A stretch of 64,000 bases of DNA, taken from positions 56,939 to 120,938 of the forward strand of contig NZ_JANIJX010000009.1 in NCBI RefSeq assembly GCF_024580735.1, written 5' to 3'. Both the position numbers and the translations under genes were made by a program. The notes under the pieces were generated by a model. That model saw nothing but the letters and a program-made list of their open reading frames with translations, was not told the DNA's origin and searched no databases. The DNA comes from Brevibacterium moorei (GTDB lineage: Bacteria; Actinomycetota; Actinomycetes; Actinomycetales; Brevibacteriaceae). Of the stretch, positions 27,575 through 36,890 are shown piece by piece; the stretch's first letter is position 1; each line of letters starts with the position of its first letter.

Positions 27575-28480
27575 TCACGGGCCCACCGGACCCATGGCGC
27601 AGGCGCAGGGGGCTGCGACGTAGAAGGCCTCGTAGACACCGTCGGCGGCGCAGTCGTTAGCCCAGTCCTCCAACCACAGGGCCTCGTGGAACAGGATCCC
27701 CAGATTACGCTGCAGCACCACGTGCAGCGGATAGTCCGCTGCCACTGTCGACGAATGTGCCTGCTCATTGCACAGGGTGTCCGTGCCAAGGCCCGCGATA
27801 TCGAATTCGTCGAGGAAGTCCAGCAGCTCCGGCTCGAAACTGAGCCCCGGCTCGTCCACCGGTTCCTCCACCGAGAAGAACGGCGCCGTGCCGGTGCGGA
27901 TCAACAGGGTGTCCGCGGCCTGCACCCGGGTGCCCTGGTGTGCCAGGGCGGCTTTCACCTCGGCGATGGTGATGTGCTCACCGCGTGGCACGCGTTCGGT
28001 GCCGCGGAAGCGGGGCAGGTCGGCCAGCACGGCGCGACCCACCACGCCGCGGGCGGCAACGGCGGCGGTATCGGCATGCTCCAACCCACCATTGGTGGAC
28101 TCAGCCGGCACCCCGGCGTAGAGCGTGTCCCCGGCGTAGGCGTGGCCCAGTGCGTCGATGTGCGTGGTGCCGTGGCAGGCCAGCATGATCGTGTCGTCGG
28201 TCGAGCGCATCCCGCCGGGCACCTCGGCCACGTGCCCGGACACGTAGTCCGCGTGCTCGCGCAGCATCCGGTGCTCGGTGGCCGGCCGGCCCTCGAGCAC
28301 GGCGTCGCCGGCGGCCGAGTTGAGCACCAGCGCCAGCGAGTACCGCTTGCCTGTGCGGATCGCCGAGGCCGCCCGCAGGACGTTGGCCGCGTCGAGCAGA
28401 TTCGCCCGGCCCAGCTCATCGCCGGCCGGCCAGCGGTCCCACTGCCGGGGCCCGGAGAAGAGTTCGCCGCCCAGATCCAT
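27575..28480 (-). CDS. Cyclase family protein (kynurenine formamidase-like hydrolase)
   Basis: A 301-residue metal-dependent hydrolase of the Cyclase family (PF04199). The metal signature is MLACHGTTHIDALGHAY, the family's HxGTHxDxPxH-type motif with an extra Thr and Leu in place of Pro. The N-terminal GPRQWDRWPAGDELGRANLL and GKRYSLALVLN also match. C-terminal LCNEQAHSSTVAADYPLHVV provides a further conserved histidine. The family includes amide and lactone hydrolases. The start ATG overlaps the aminotransferase stop (TAATG), so it is coupled to it. Confidence 0.83.
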   Translation of the reverse strand: MDLGGELFSGPRQWDRWPAGDELGRANLLDAANVLRAASAIRTGKRYSLALVLNSAAGDAVLEGRPATEHRMLREHADYVSGHVAEVPGGMRSTDDTIMLACHGTTHIDALGHAYAGDTLYAGVPAESTNGGLEHADTAAVAARGVVGRAVLADLPRFRGTERVPRGEHITIAEVKAALAHQGTRVQAADTLLIRTGTAPFFSVEEPVDEPGLSFEPELLDFLDEFDIAGLGTDTLCNEQAHSSTVAADYPLHVVLQRNLGILFHEALWLEDWANDCAADGVYEAFYVAAPCACAMGPVGP

Positions 28481-29649
28481 TATTCGATGAGTCCGGAGTT
28501 GATGATGCGCCGGATGCCCTCGGTCAGGTCCGCTTCCGAAGAGGCCAGGGCCAGGCGGATCGCGCTCTTGCCCGAGGGCCCGAAGGCCGGTCCGGGACCC
28601 ACCGCGACGCCGTGGTCGATCACGAGCTTCTCCGCGATCTCCTGGGCATCTCCGTGCGTGTCCACCCACAGGTAGAAGGCGCCGTCCGGGGCGGTGACGT
28701 CGATGCCTGCATCGGCGAACAGACGTTCGGCCAGCTTGGCGCGCTCGCCGTAGCGGGCACGCGATTCGGTCACGAAGTCCTGCGGGCCGGTCAGGGCCTC
28801 CAGGGCCGCGTACTGGGCGGGGGTGTTGACGCAGGAGACCACGGGCTCCTGGATCTTCGTCAGCGCATCGGTCAGCGCATCGGGCACGACCAGGTAGCCC
28901 ACGCGCCAGCCGGTCATCGCATACGTCTTGGAGAAGGAGTACACGCTGATCACGCGACTGACCGCGGGGACCTGCTCGTCGGACAGGCCCAGCGCCTCGG
29001 CTTCGATCCGGCCCATGGAGACCATGGTGCCGTTGAAGACCAACTGGTCGTAGACCTCGTCGGCGAGGATCCACAGGTCGTGGGCCGCGGCGAAATCGTA
29101 GATCTCACGCAGATTCTCCGCGCTGAGCAGGGTGCCCAGCGGGTTCGAAGGCGAGTTGATCATGATCGCCCTGGTCTCCGGCGTCACCATCGCTTCGAGC
29201 ACCGCCACGTCGATCGCACCGGTGTGCGTATCCATCGGGTAGAGCTGTTCGGTGACACCTAAGATCTTGGCCATCATCGAATAGTTCGGCCAGCTGGGGT
29301 CGGGGATCATGACGGCGTCCCCGGCCTGCGCGACACTGGCCAGGACCGTGAACAGGCCCTCCACCGCGCCATTGGTCACGACGATGTTCGACCAGTCGGC
29401 CGGCACCCGGTTGACAGTGGTGACCTTGTGCGCCAGGGCCTTGCGCAGGGGCACGATGCCGGCGTTCGGCTCATAGTGCGTGTGGCCATCGGCCATCGCC
29501 TTGGCGGCTGCCGCATTGATGTTCGCCGGCGTATCGGCATCCGGTTCGCCGACCTGCAGAGTGATGGTGCCGGGCCGGGCCGCGGCCAGTTCGCCGATCC
29601 GGCGGATTCCGGAGGCCGGCATGTCCGCGATAGCGGGGGAGAAGTACAT
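28480..29649 (-). CDS. Class I/II PLP-dependent aminotransferase
   Basis: A 389-residue fold-type I aminotransferase of the aspartate aminotransferase superfamily. The PLP lysine lies in SVYSFSKTYAMTGWRVGYLV. Upstream are SPSNPLGTLLSAENLREIYD and WILADEVYDQLVFNG, which carry the Asn, Asp and Tyr that hold the cofactor. It transfers an amino group from an amino acid to a 2-keto acid. Substrate cannot be read from sequence. It stands between the VOC-protein gene (12-base gap) and the cyclase gene (1-base overlap) in the leftward catabolic operon. Confidence 0.9.
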   Translation of the reverse strand: MYFSPAIADMPASGIRRIGELAAARPGTITLQVGEPDADTPANINAAAAKAMADGHTHYEPNAGIVPLRKALAHKVTTVNRVPADWSNIVVTNGAVEGLFTVLASVAQAGDAVMIPDPSWPNYSMMAKILGVTEQLYPMDTHTGAIDVAVLEAMVTPETRAIMINSPSNPLGTLLSAENLREIYDFAAAHDLWILADEVYDQLVFNGTMVSMGRIEAEALGLSDEQVPAVSRVISVYSFSKTYAMTGWRVGYLVVPDALTDALTKIQEPVVSCVNTPAQYAALEALTGPQDFVTESRARYGERAKLAERLFADAGIDVTAPDGAFYLWVDTHGDAQEIAEKLVIDHGVAVGPGPAFGPSGKSAIRLALASSEADLTEGIRRIINSGLIE

Positions 29650-29661
29650 GTGGTCAGTCTC

Positions 29662-30183
29662 TCATGCGCGGTCTTCGGTGTTCGCGGCTGCCACGGCGTC
29701 CGTGTCGGAGGCGAAAACGGCGTCGGCCGGGGGCGCGGTCTCCTCCTCTTCGGGGTGCACACCGAGCTTCTTGGCGAAGCGCACCAGGTAGCCGTCGGGG
29801 TCCTGCACGAGGAACTGGCGGTAGCCGCGGGCCAGACCGTCCTGCACGGGCCATTCCTCGCTCATGTCCTCGAAGATCGGGTAGCCGGCTGCCACCAGTT
29901 CATTGCGCAGCGCGTCGGGGTCGTCGATGAAGATCTTGAAGTTGATCCCGCGGCCCAGCGGTGGATCGAAGGGGCCGGTGGACCAGTGGCGGGTGGCCTG
30001 ACAGATCATGATCTCGGCCTCGCCGATGCGCAGGTAGTCGTGCGCCTCGCGGTGCATGACGACCTCGCTGGGCAGCAGGTCGACCCAGAAGGTCCGGGAT
30101 TTGGCGATGTCGAGGACCATGAGTTCGGGCACCAGGTGGCTGCGCCCGCCGTCGAGGTCGAAGGGCTGGATTTCATCGGTCAT
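29662..30183 (-). CDS. VOC (glyoxalase/dioxygenase) superfamily protein
   Basis: A 173-residue protein with two beta-alpha-beta-beta-beta units. The first runs from LVPELMVLDIAKSRTFWVDL. The second contains GINFKIFIDDPDALRNELVA and closes with RQFLVQDPDGYLVRFAKKLG, the usual VOC end. The last 35 residues are an acidic, low-complexity tail. The family includes glyoxalases, isomerases, extradiol dioxygenases and antibiotic-binding proteins; metal ligands are not clear enough to choose. ATG 30183 has AAGGAG upstream. It follows the amidohydrolase by 10 bases. Confidence 0.85.
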   Translation of the reverse strand: MTDEIQPFDLDGGRSHLVPELMVLDIAKSRTFWVDLLPSEVVMHREAHDYLRIGEAEIMICQATRHWSTGPFDPPLGRGINFKIFIDDPDALRNELVAAGYPIFEDMSEEWPVQDGLARGYRQFLVQDPDGYLVRFAKKLGVHPEEEETAPPADAVFASDTDAVAAANTEDRA

Positions 30184-30193
30184 GAGGGCTCCT

Positions 30194-31563
30194 TTAGAAG
30201 ACGTTGAAGTCGTTGACGAGTTCGATCTGGCGGGTGCGCGCGGCGGACACGACGCGGTCCACGTCCACGGTCAGGACCTCGCCTGCGGACACGACGGTGC
30301 GCCCGTCCACCAACACGGTATCGACATCGTGGCCGGTCGCGCCATCGACCAGGTAGCTGAACGGGGTGACCGAAACCGAGGCGTCGACGCTGTCGAGGTC
30401 GAGCAGCACGATATCGGCCCTGGCCTCGGCCGTCAGCTGGCCGATCCGCCCGGCCATGCCCAGCGCGGCGGCGCCGCCGCGGGTGGCCATCTGCAGTGCC
30501 TCGTCGGGGGCGATCGCGTCGAGTTCGTGGACCACGGGGCCGTAGGTGTACTGCTGGCCCATGGTCACACCCGTCGCGATGCGGAACATGTCGAGCATCC
30601 CCTGGCTGGTCGCGGCGCCGTCGGTGCCCAGACCGATCGGGACGCCTGCGCGCCAGTATTCCAGGGCGCGCGGGGTGCCGAAGTTGTAGTTGTTGCGGCA
30701 GTGGGCCACGCTGGGGCCGTGCTCGCGGAACTTCTGCACGTCCCAGGGGGTCGCGTAGACGGCGTGGGCGGCGTGCAGGGTCTCATCGAACACGCCGAGG
30801 TCGATCAGGAAGTCGATGGGGCGCTTGCCGTAGCGGGCCACCGCGTAGTCGATTTCGTCGGTGCCCTCCAACAGGTGGGAGTGGACCTTGGCGCCGCGGG
30901 CCAGGGCCTCGGCGTGGATCGTGGTGATGAGCTCGGGGAACAGTTCATGATCTGGCGCAGTGCCATGGATCCGGTGATCAGGCCGCCGGCGGGGTAGTCC
31001 TCGACCAGGCGGATGTTCTCCTCGATCGCCTCGTCGGTGGTCATCCGCATGGATTCGGGGATCTCGGTGGAGTCGTCCAGAGTGGACCGGCCGATCATCC
31101 CGCGCATCCCGGTGGCCAGGGCGGCGCGCGCCGTGTGGTGCGGGTGGGGGCCGCCGGCGTCGTAGAAGGTGGTGGTGCCGTGGGCCAGCATATTCGCCGC
31201 CGCGAGCTGCATGGACAGCTCCATGTCCTCACCGGACAGGTTCGCCTCGAAGGGGATGAGGTAGCGGCGCCACACCGGCCATTCCTGCTTGCCCTTGCGC
31301 TGCAGTTCGGGGAACAGGCCCTTCATCATGGTCTGTGCGATGTGGGTGTGGGCGTCGATCAGGCCCGGCATCGCCAGGCGGTGGCGTCCGTCGATGACCG
31401 CGGCGGCGGTATAGGCGGCTGCGATGTCAGCGGCTTCGCCGATAGCGGCGATCGCGCCGTCTGCGATCGCGATCGAGCCGTCCGCCAGGACGGTGCCGGC
31501 GTCGTCGAAGGTGACGATATAGGCGTGTTCGACGATGGTGTCGACGGTTTTGGGTGCGGTCAC
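30194..31563 (-). pseudogene. Amidohydrolase (ATZ/TRZ-type deaminase or hydrolase), frameshifted
   Basis: Two reading frames together give a full-length amidohydrolase of about 456 residues. The first, from GTG 31563 (AGGAG upstream), has the metal motif GLIDAHTHIAQTMMKGLFPE. The second has the later His ligand in HSHLLEGTDEIDY, then HAVYATPWD and GLGTDGAATSQGMLDM with the catalytic aspartate. The frame changes between 30940 and 30950, in ATCATGAACTGTTCC; the intact frame resumes as ELFPELITTIHAEA. The gene's length is one base short (or four short) of a multiple of three. Both halves are otherwise well conserved. It heads the leftward catabolic operon, divergent from the ABC genes. Confidence 0.82.
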
Positions 31564-31732
31564 AGGGCGGCTCCTAGGAATATGCCAATACATGTGTATC
31601 GATGGCAAGAGTTTGTCAGCTCAGCCGGTAAGACGTTCAATAGTTGCCAGGATAGCAACGGCGAAATATGCTATGCAACACCAGTCATCGCGCCTTCACG
31701 GCACCCTCTTACCGGAGATTTCGGAGTCCTTC
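31564..31732. promoter_or_regulatory. Divergent promoter region, amidohydrolase operon and ABC operon
   Basis: This 169-base spacer separates two divergent units. It carries short dyads: ATACA-TG-TGTAT near 31592, and GTTGC-N7-GCAAC near 31645. It is more AT-rich than the flanking genes (for example GGCGAAATATGCTATGCAAC). GGAG (31723-31726) is the ribosome-binding site for the ATPase ATG at 31733. No regulator gene is adjacent, so which protein binds is unknown. Confidence 0.45.
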
Positions 31733-32544
31733 ATGGCGACAGACCGCCCCACCCCTGTACCTACCAGCCCGGGCGGCAATGCGCCCGGCGTCCAGGTGAA
31801 TGACCTGGAGAAGGTCTTCCACACCCGCTCCGGCGACGTCACAGCGCTGACCGATGTGAGTTTCGCGATGAGCCGCGGCGACTTCGTGTCCATCATCGGA
31901 CCATCGGGCTGCGGTAAGTCCACCGTGATGCGCGTCCTCGGTGGCCTGGACACGGAATTCTCCGGCACCGCCACGATCCACGGGCAGAGCCCCGACGCGG
32001 TCCGCCGGGCCCACCGGGTGGGCGTGGCCTTCCAGGATTCCGCGATGATGCCCTGGCGCACGGTGCGGGGGAACCTGGAACTGCCGTACAAGATCGCAAG
32101 GGAAACCGTGGACACCCCCGGGTGGACGAACTGTTGGAATTGGTGGGCCTGAGCAATTTCGCCAAGGCCTACCCCAGCCAGCTCTCCGGCGGCATGCGCC
32201 AGCGCGCCAGCATCGCGCGCGCCCTGGTCCGTACCCCCGAGGTGCTGCTGCTCGACGAGCCCTTCGGCGCCCTGGACGATGTCACCCGCCAGCGGATGAA
32301 CTTCGAACTCCAGGACATCTGGCTGGCCTCCCAACCCACCACCCTGATGGTCACCCACTCGATCCCCGAGGCCGTGCTGCTCAGTGACCGCGTCATCGTG
32401 ATGAGCGGGCGCCCCGGCACGATCGCAGCAGTCTACGAGGTCCCGATTCCGCGTCCGCGCACCGCCGAGACCCTGCGCAGCCCCGAGTTCCACCGGGTCG
32501 TCGACGAGATCTCCGACATCCTGTTCGGCGAGGACGCACAGTGA
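31733..32544 (+). pseudogene. ABC importer ATPase (NitT/TauT type), frameshifted
   Basis: Full-length ATPase sequence split over two frames. The first part has Walker [12 protein letters not shown] and Q-loop [14 protein letters not shown]. The second has signature [16 protein letters not shown], Walker [15 protein letters not shown] and the switch histidine in MVTHSIPEA. The break is at a C5G3 run (32115-32122): GACACCCCCGGG leads to a premature TGA at 32150-32152, whereas one extra base would give [12 protein letters not shown]. The coding length is one base short of a multiple of three. A homopolymer indel of this kind is either a real mutation or a sequencing error. The last codons overlap the permease start (GTGA). 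Confidence 0.83.
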
Positions 32545-34082
32545 CCCGCCTGGTCCGCACTACCCGCTATGCGGGCGTACTGGTGCTGGTCGTGGTGGTC
32601 TGGTGGCTGACCGCCCTGGCCTTCGAATCGCGCGGCGGGGTGGTTCCGGGACCCGGCGCCGTGTTCAGCCGGCTGTTCGCCGACGGCTGGGACTTCTACG
32701 GCCGCAATCTGCTGGCCACCCTGGGCGAGGCCGCCCAGGGCTTCGTCTGGGGCAACGGCCTGGCGATCCTGCTGGGGGCGCTCACCGCGTTCTTCCCCGT
32801 GATCAGGCCCTTCGTATCCCAGCTGGCGCTCTTCGCCTACAGTGTGCCGATCGTGGCGATCGGCCCGATTCTGGTCACCGCCCTGCACGGGCGCACCCCG
32901 ATGGTCGTGCTGTCGGCCGCCGCGGTCCTCTTCATCACCCTGAACAACGTCATCGACGGCCTGGCCATGAGCGATAAGGGCACGCTGTCGATCGTCGACT
33001 CCCTGGGTGGGTCGAAGGGTCAGAAACTGCGCTTCGTGCGCTGGTGGTACGCCCTGCCCAATCTGTTCTCCGGTTTGAAACTGGCAGTGCCCGGTGCCCT
33101 GATGGGTGCGATCTTCGGTGAGTACCTGGGCCGGGTGGACAACGGGTTGGGCGTTGTCCTGGTGCGTGCCCAGAAGGAACTGGAGATCGACCGGGCCTGG
33201 GGCATCATCGTCGTCATGGTGCTGGTCTCGAGCATCGGGTATGCGATCGTCGCGTGGATCGGCAAGCGCCTGCTGCGCTGGGCTGCGGACATCACGCTCG
33301 TGCAGTCCAGCCCCGATCAGCGGATCTGGGTCAACGTCTTCGGCATCATCGGTTCGGCCATCGTGCTGGTGGCGATCTGGTGGGTGGGCATCGGCCTGGC
33401 CGATATGAATCCGGTGATCGGCAAGTCCCCGCTGGACGTGGCCGGCTACCTGTTCTCCTCCGACCCCGCCGGCCGGGCCGAGGTCTTCCACAATCTGTGG
33501 ATCACCCTGGGCGACGCCGGGGGTGGGTTCGTCGTCGGCATCGTGTTGGCGATCCTGTGCGCCCTGTTGGCCACCCGCGTGAGCTGGTTCGCCGACCTCA
33601 TCATGCCGATCGCCATGATCCTGCGCGCAGCCCCCCTGGTGGCGATCGCCCCGATCATGTTCATCGCGATCGGCCGGTCCTACACTGCGGTGACGGTGAT
33701 CGTCGCGATCATCGTGTTCTTCCCGGCCTTCCTCATCATGCTCGAGGGCATGGCCACCGCGCCCAAGGCGCTGCTGGGGATCGTCGACTCGCTGGGTGGG
33801 AAGTCCGGTGCGCAGACGCGCTTCGTGGTGCTGCCGGCCTCGATTCCGTATCTGTTCTCCGCTCTGCGGGTGACCCTGCCGAACGCCATTATGGGTGCGC
33901 TGATGGCCGAATGGCTGGCCACCGGCACCGGCCTGGGCGCCGCCTTCATTCAGGACGTCACCAAGTTCAACTTCGCGGGTCTGTGGTCCGGCGTCGTGTT
34001 CGCCACCGCCGCGTCCGTGATCCTCTATGCGCTGGTCGATTTCATCGAAATCGCCTACCGCCGGTCCAGGAGGCTGGTATGA
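32541..34082 (+). CDS. Fused double-domain ABC importer permease (NitT/TauT type)
   Basis: A 513-residue protein in which two permease modules are joined head to tail. Module one covers about residues 1-255 and module two about 262-513. Each has its own ATPase-docking loop: [19 protein letters not shown] with [18 protein letters not shown] in the first, and [20 protein letters not shown] with [18 protein letters not shown] in the second. Most such importers use two copies of one single-module permease. The repeat similarity indicates internal duplication and fusion. The GTG start overlaps the ATPase stop and the stop overlaps the binding-protein start (ATGA). Confidence 0.88.
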   Translation: MTRLVRTTRYAGVLVLVVVVWWLTALAFESRGGVVPGPGAVFSRLFADGWDFYGRNLLATLGEAAQGFVWGNGLAILLGALTAFFPVIRPFVSQLALFAYSVPIVAIGPILVTALHGRTPMVVLSAAAVLFITLNNVIDGLAMSDKGTLSIVDSLGGSKGQKLRFVRWWYALPNLFSGLKLAVPGALMGAIFGEYLGRVDNGLGVVLVRAQKELEIDRAWGIIVVMVLVSSIGYAIVAWIGKRLLRWAADITLVQSSPDQRIWVNVFGIIGSAIVLVAIWWVGIGLADMNPVIGKSPLDVAGYLFSSDPAGRAEVFHNLWITLGDAGGGFVVGIVLAILCALLATRVSWFADLIMPIAMILRAAPLVAIAPIMFIAIGRSYTAVTVIVAIIVFFPAFLIMLEGMATAPKALLGIVDSLGGKSGAQTRFVVLPASIPYLFSALRVTLPNAIMGALMAEWLATGTGLGAAFIQDVTKFNFAGLWSGVVFATAASVILYALVDFIEIAYRRSRRLV

Positions 34083-35155
34083 AAATCTTCTCCAAGCGTC
34101 GGGGCCTGTCCCTGGGCGCTCTGCTCACCGCGGGCGTCGTAGCCCTGACCGGCTGCGGGTCCGTGGCCGACACCAGCGAATTCGGCGAACTCTATGTGCG
34201 GCTGTCCTGGCAGAAGGACATCACCGCGGCCGGTGCCTACTTCGCCGACCAACACGGCTACTACACCGACGAGGGCTTCTCCAAGGTGGAGCTGCTGTCG
34301 GGCGGCCAGGCCTCGCCCCCGGTGGCCAGCGACGTGGTGCAGGGCAATGCGCTCTACGGCATCGACGGGCCGGACTACGCCGCCCAGGCGATCAAGGCCG
34401 GCGCCCCGCTGTCGATCGTGGGCTGCCAGTACCAGGAGACGCCGATCGCGGTGATTTCCGCTGCCGACTCCGGGATCGCAGGGGCCAAGGACCTGGTGGG
34501 CAAGAAGATCGCGGTCCAGGACGCGAACCAGCCCGTCATCCAGGCGATCTTCGAGGCCAATAAGATCGACCCGAAGTCCGTGACCGTGGTGCCCTGGCAG
34601 GGTGATGCGACGACCCTGGCCGGCGGCGAGGTCGACGCGGTGCTGGCCTTCGGGCCGGAGTACATGGTGGCGCTGAACAACATCGGCTTCGACTACCGGC
34701 GCGATCTGGTCAGCCAGTTCGGGATCCACAATATGACGTACTGCTATGAGGTCACCGGCGATGCGCTGAAGACCAAGCGGCCGCAGATCAAGGCGGCGCT
34801 GAAGGCCGAGGTGCGCGGTTGGCGCGACGCCCTGGCAGATCCGGACCAGGCCGCGGACTAGGCCCTGCACACCTACGGCAAGGACCTGGGACTCGATGCG
34901 GATGCGCAGAAGAAGATCCTGTGCGCGGATTCGCAGATCATGGTCACCGATGAGACCCGTAAGAACGGGCTGTTCACGATGAGCGAGGAACAGATCGAGA
35001 AGAACATGGACTCGCTGGCCCAGTCCGGGTTCGGCGATATCAAGCGCGAGGACCTGTTCGACACCTCCTTGCTCGACGAGATCTACCGGGAGAACCCGGA
35101 GCTGAAGGAAGTGCCGCAGGTCGGGTGCAAGCCCGCCGACATGCTCGACCACTGA
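34079..35155 (+). pseudogene. ABC substrate-binding lipoprotein (NMT1/ThiY-like), interrupted by TAG
   Basis: One frame of 358 codons interrupted by TAG at 34859-34861 (codon 261), between DPDQAAD and ALHTYGKDLGLD. The N-terminus is a lipoprotein signal with lipobox ALTGC (cysteine about residue 24). Ligand-domain landmarks are LSWQKDITAAGAYFADQHGY, GKKIAVQDANQPVIQAIFE and GGEVDAVLAFGPEYM, typical of the NMT1/ThiY/SsuA group. A tyrosine codon (TAC or TAT) changed to TAG is the simplest explanation. The 98 codons after the stop remain clean coding sequence. It is the third disrupted gene in this divergent unit, after the amidohydrolase and the ATPase. Confidence 0.85.
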
Positions 35156-35189
35156 GGTCGTTCAAGCTACACCTACAAGTGGCGGGTAG

Positions 35190-35591
35190 TCATTCGAGTA
35201 CGGGGTCGTAGGTTTCGTAGCCCAGCTGTTCTGCGACTGCCGCCATCGTGTGGTCGTGTGTAGCAACAATGGCATCGAGGCCGGTCTGGATGAGAGCGCC
35301 GAGGTGGAGGGCGTCCAGTGTCTTGATGTGGGGGACGATCGACTCCGCTGCGGTGAATGTAGCCGGTGACATGGGGATGGTTCCTACATGGTCGAGAACG
35401 TCGTCCCTATGGCCGACCGGTAGATCTTCACGGCGAAGAACCCGTGTCATTTCGGTTCTGAGCAGGCGCGATGCGATGATCGTCGTGTTCTCTGCGCCGG
35501 CGGTGTCATCGAACCAGCCGGCTGCGGAGGGGGAATGCCCCAGGAGGATTCTGAGGGCGACGGAGGTATCGAGATAGAGGTACTTCACCAC
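35190..35591 (-). CDS. vapC: PIN-domain toxin (VapC type)
   Basis: A 133-residue PIN-domain protein, the ribonuclease toxin of a VapBC pair. The acidic metal-binding residues are visible as D8 (YLYLDTSVA), E47 (RTEMTRVL), D93 (TLDALHLG) and D113 (THDHTM). It overlaps the antitoxin stop codon: TGGTGAAG contains the antitoxin TGA and the second of two possible GTG starts (35591 or 35588). This coupling is typical. Target RNA is unknown; characterised VapCs cut tRNA or rRNA. Confidence 0.88.
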   Translation of the reverse strand: MVKYLYLDTSVALRILLGHSPSAAGWFDDTAGAENTTIIASRLLRTEMTRVLRREDLPVGHRDDVLDHVGTIPMSPATFTAAESIVPHIKTLDALHLGALIQTGLDAIVATHDHTMAAVAEQLGYETYDPVLE

Positions 35592-35836
35592 TGGCCCTTG
35601 GCGTCCTCGATCAGGGCATCGATATCGGCGGCCGTCTTGAGCTTGACGGGGCGGATACTGCGCGTCTTGGCCGGACCTGTTCTCTTAGGTGGAACGAAAG
35701 GAAGAGCGTCGGTAGCGGGAACAATGCGACCGACGACGCGATCGTGCCGCGTGATGTCGTAGGTGGCGCCTTCCTCCACGGCTTCGAGCATCCGTGTGGG
35801 GTTCTGGCGGAGTTCGCCAACGCTGATCGTGTTCAT
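35585..35836 (-). CDS. vapB: Phd/YefM-family antitoxin (VapB type)
   Basis: An 83-residue antitoxin. The N-terminal Phd/YefM DNA-binding part is ISVGELRQNPTRMLEAVEEG followed by YDITRHDRVVGRIVPA. The C-terminal half, basic then acidic (RPVKLKTAADIDALIEDAK), would wrap the toxin. It is expected to repress its own promoter, where an inverted repeat lies (35844-35864). ATG 35836 has GAG 5-7 bases upstream. Confidence 0.88.
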   Translation of the reverse strand: MNTISVGELRQNPTRMLEAVEEGATYDITRHDRVVGRIVPATDALPFVPPKRTGPAKTRSIRPVKLKTAADIDALIEDAKGQW

Positions 35837-35843
35837 GTTCTCA

Positions 35844-35864
35844 AGGTAGGTTATTTGTCTACCT
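35844..35864. promoter_or_regulatory. VapBC autoregulatory dyad
   Basis: AGGTAG (35844-35849) and CTACCT (35859-35864) form a perfect 6-base inverted repeat with a 9-base spacer, 8 bases upstream of the vapB start codon. The position over the promoter fits an antitoxin operator. Confidence 0.6.
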
Positions 35865-35888
35865 CTGTCTAGAGATGGGCTTCAGCGG

Positions 35889-36848
35889 TCACCACAGGCC
35901 GGTGTCCTTGACGTTCTGTGAGTAGTAGTCGACGCGCACATCGGCGACCCGCTCATCGGCCAGCACCGCGTCGATCGCGCGGGTCATCTCCGCCTGGTCC
36001 GCGGCCAGGAACTCGACGGTCACGGCGGCAGGGCCGGTCACCTCGGACACCCAGGAGGTTGCCGGGTGGACCGCCAGGGTGCGGGCCAGGCCGCCGGCGT
36101 CGCGGTGCACCCGGATACTGACCCCTGCATAGTAGTCCAGGCCCAGGGCCGCGGGCTTGACGCGGCACTGCATGCGCACGCCCGGTGAGCTGAGCAGCCG
36201 GTTGACGCGGCGGCGGGCGGTGGACAGCGGAATGGCCACGGCCTCGGCGATCTGGGTCAGGGTGGCGCGGCCATCGGCGCGCAGCACGTGCAGGATCTCC
36301 CGGTCCGTATCGTCCACCGCCTCCAAGGCGGTGCCGCCCAGCCACTGGGTGGGGGAGTGCTCGGCCGTGGCCGAGGTCCCGGGCAGCCGGAAGGTGCTGG
36401 CCGAGCGCGGGCCGATATAGGAGCGCATGACGATCGCCGACTCCAGTGCGTCGACGCCCGGCCAGGCGCGGATCTCATCGGTCAGGGTGAGGAATTCGGC
36501 GGGCGTGGCGCAGTTGATCTGGGCGACGGCGGTGCGCCCGTCGATGGTCAGGGTCGCCCAGTTCACTCCGTGTTTGGCCGCCAGGCGCACGCCGATGTCC
36601 GTATGCAGTGCGCGCGAGTGCAGCCACAGGAAGCCCACGACTGACTGGTCCAGCAGTGCGGGGTCGACCAGGGCGGTGATCTGCACGGTGTCGGAGTCCA
36701 GGAGGTGGGCCAGGCACCGGCGCGCGGTGGCGTATTCGATGCCGGCGGCCTCGGCGATCTCCGTTGCCGTGGCCCGCCCGGATGCGCGCAGACAGGCGAC
36801 GATCCGCAGGTCCGTATCGTCGAGCAGGGGAACGGCGTGGTCTTCCAT
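35889..36848 (-). CDS. Lrp/AsnC-family regulator with two tandem modules
   Basis: A 319-residue protein made of two complete Lrp/AsnC units. The first helix-turn-helix is LLDDTDLRIVACLRASGRAT, then EAAGIEYATARRCLAHLLD. The second is VDDTDREILHVLRADGRATL, then EAVAIPLSTARRRVNRLL at about residue 180. Each is followed by a RAM-like ligand domain; the second ends near ADVRVDYYSQN. Classical Lrp is about 150-165 residues and forms dimers; here one chain supplies both halves. Effector and targets are unknown. It is divergent from nothing and transcribed leftward between vapBC and a small unknown gene. Confidence 0.88.
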   Translation of the reverse strand: MEDHAVPLLDDTDLRIVACLRASGRATATEIAEAAGIEYATARRCLAHLLDSDTVQITALVDPALLDQSVVGFLWLHSRALHTDIGVRLAAKHGVNWATLTIDGRTAVAQINCATPAEFLTLTDEIRAWPGVDALESAIVMRSYIGPRSASTFRLPGTSATAEHSPTQWLGGTALEAVDDTDREILHVLRADGRATLTQIAEAVAIPLSTARRRVNRLLSSPGVRMQCRVKPAALGLDYYAGVSIRVHRDAGGLARTLAVHPATSWVSEVTGPAAVTVEFLAADQAEMTRAIDAVLADERVADVRVDYYSQNVKDTGLW

Positions 36849-36890
36849 AGTGGTGTTCAGCCTATATCGCTTCTCGCGCGGGGCCCGTGC

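Noticed and set aside
35844..35864. Rho-independent terminator for vapBC
   Set aside because: The dyad lies upstream of vapB and has no T-tract, so operator is the better reading.
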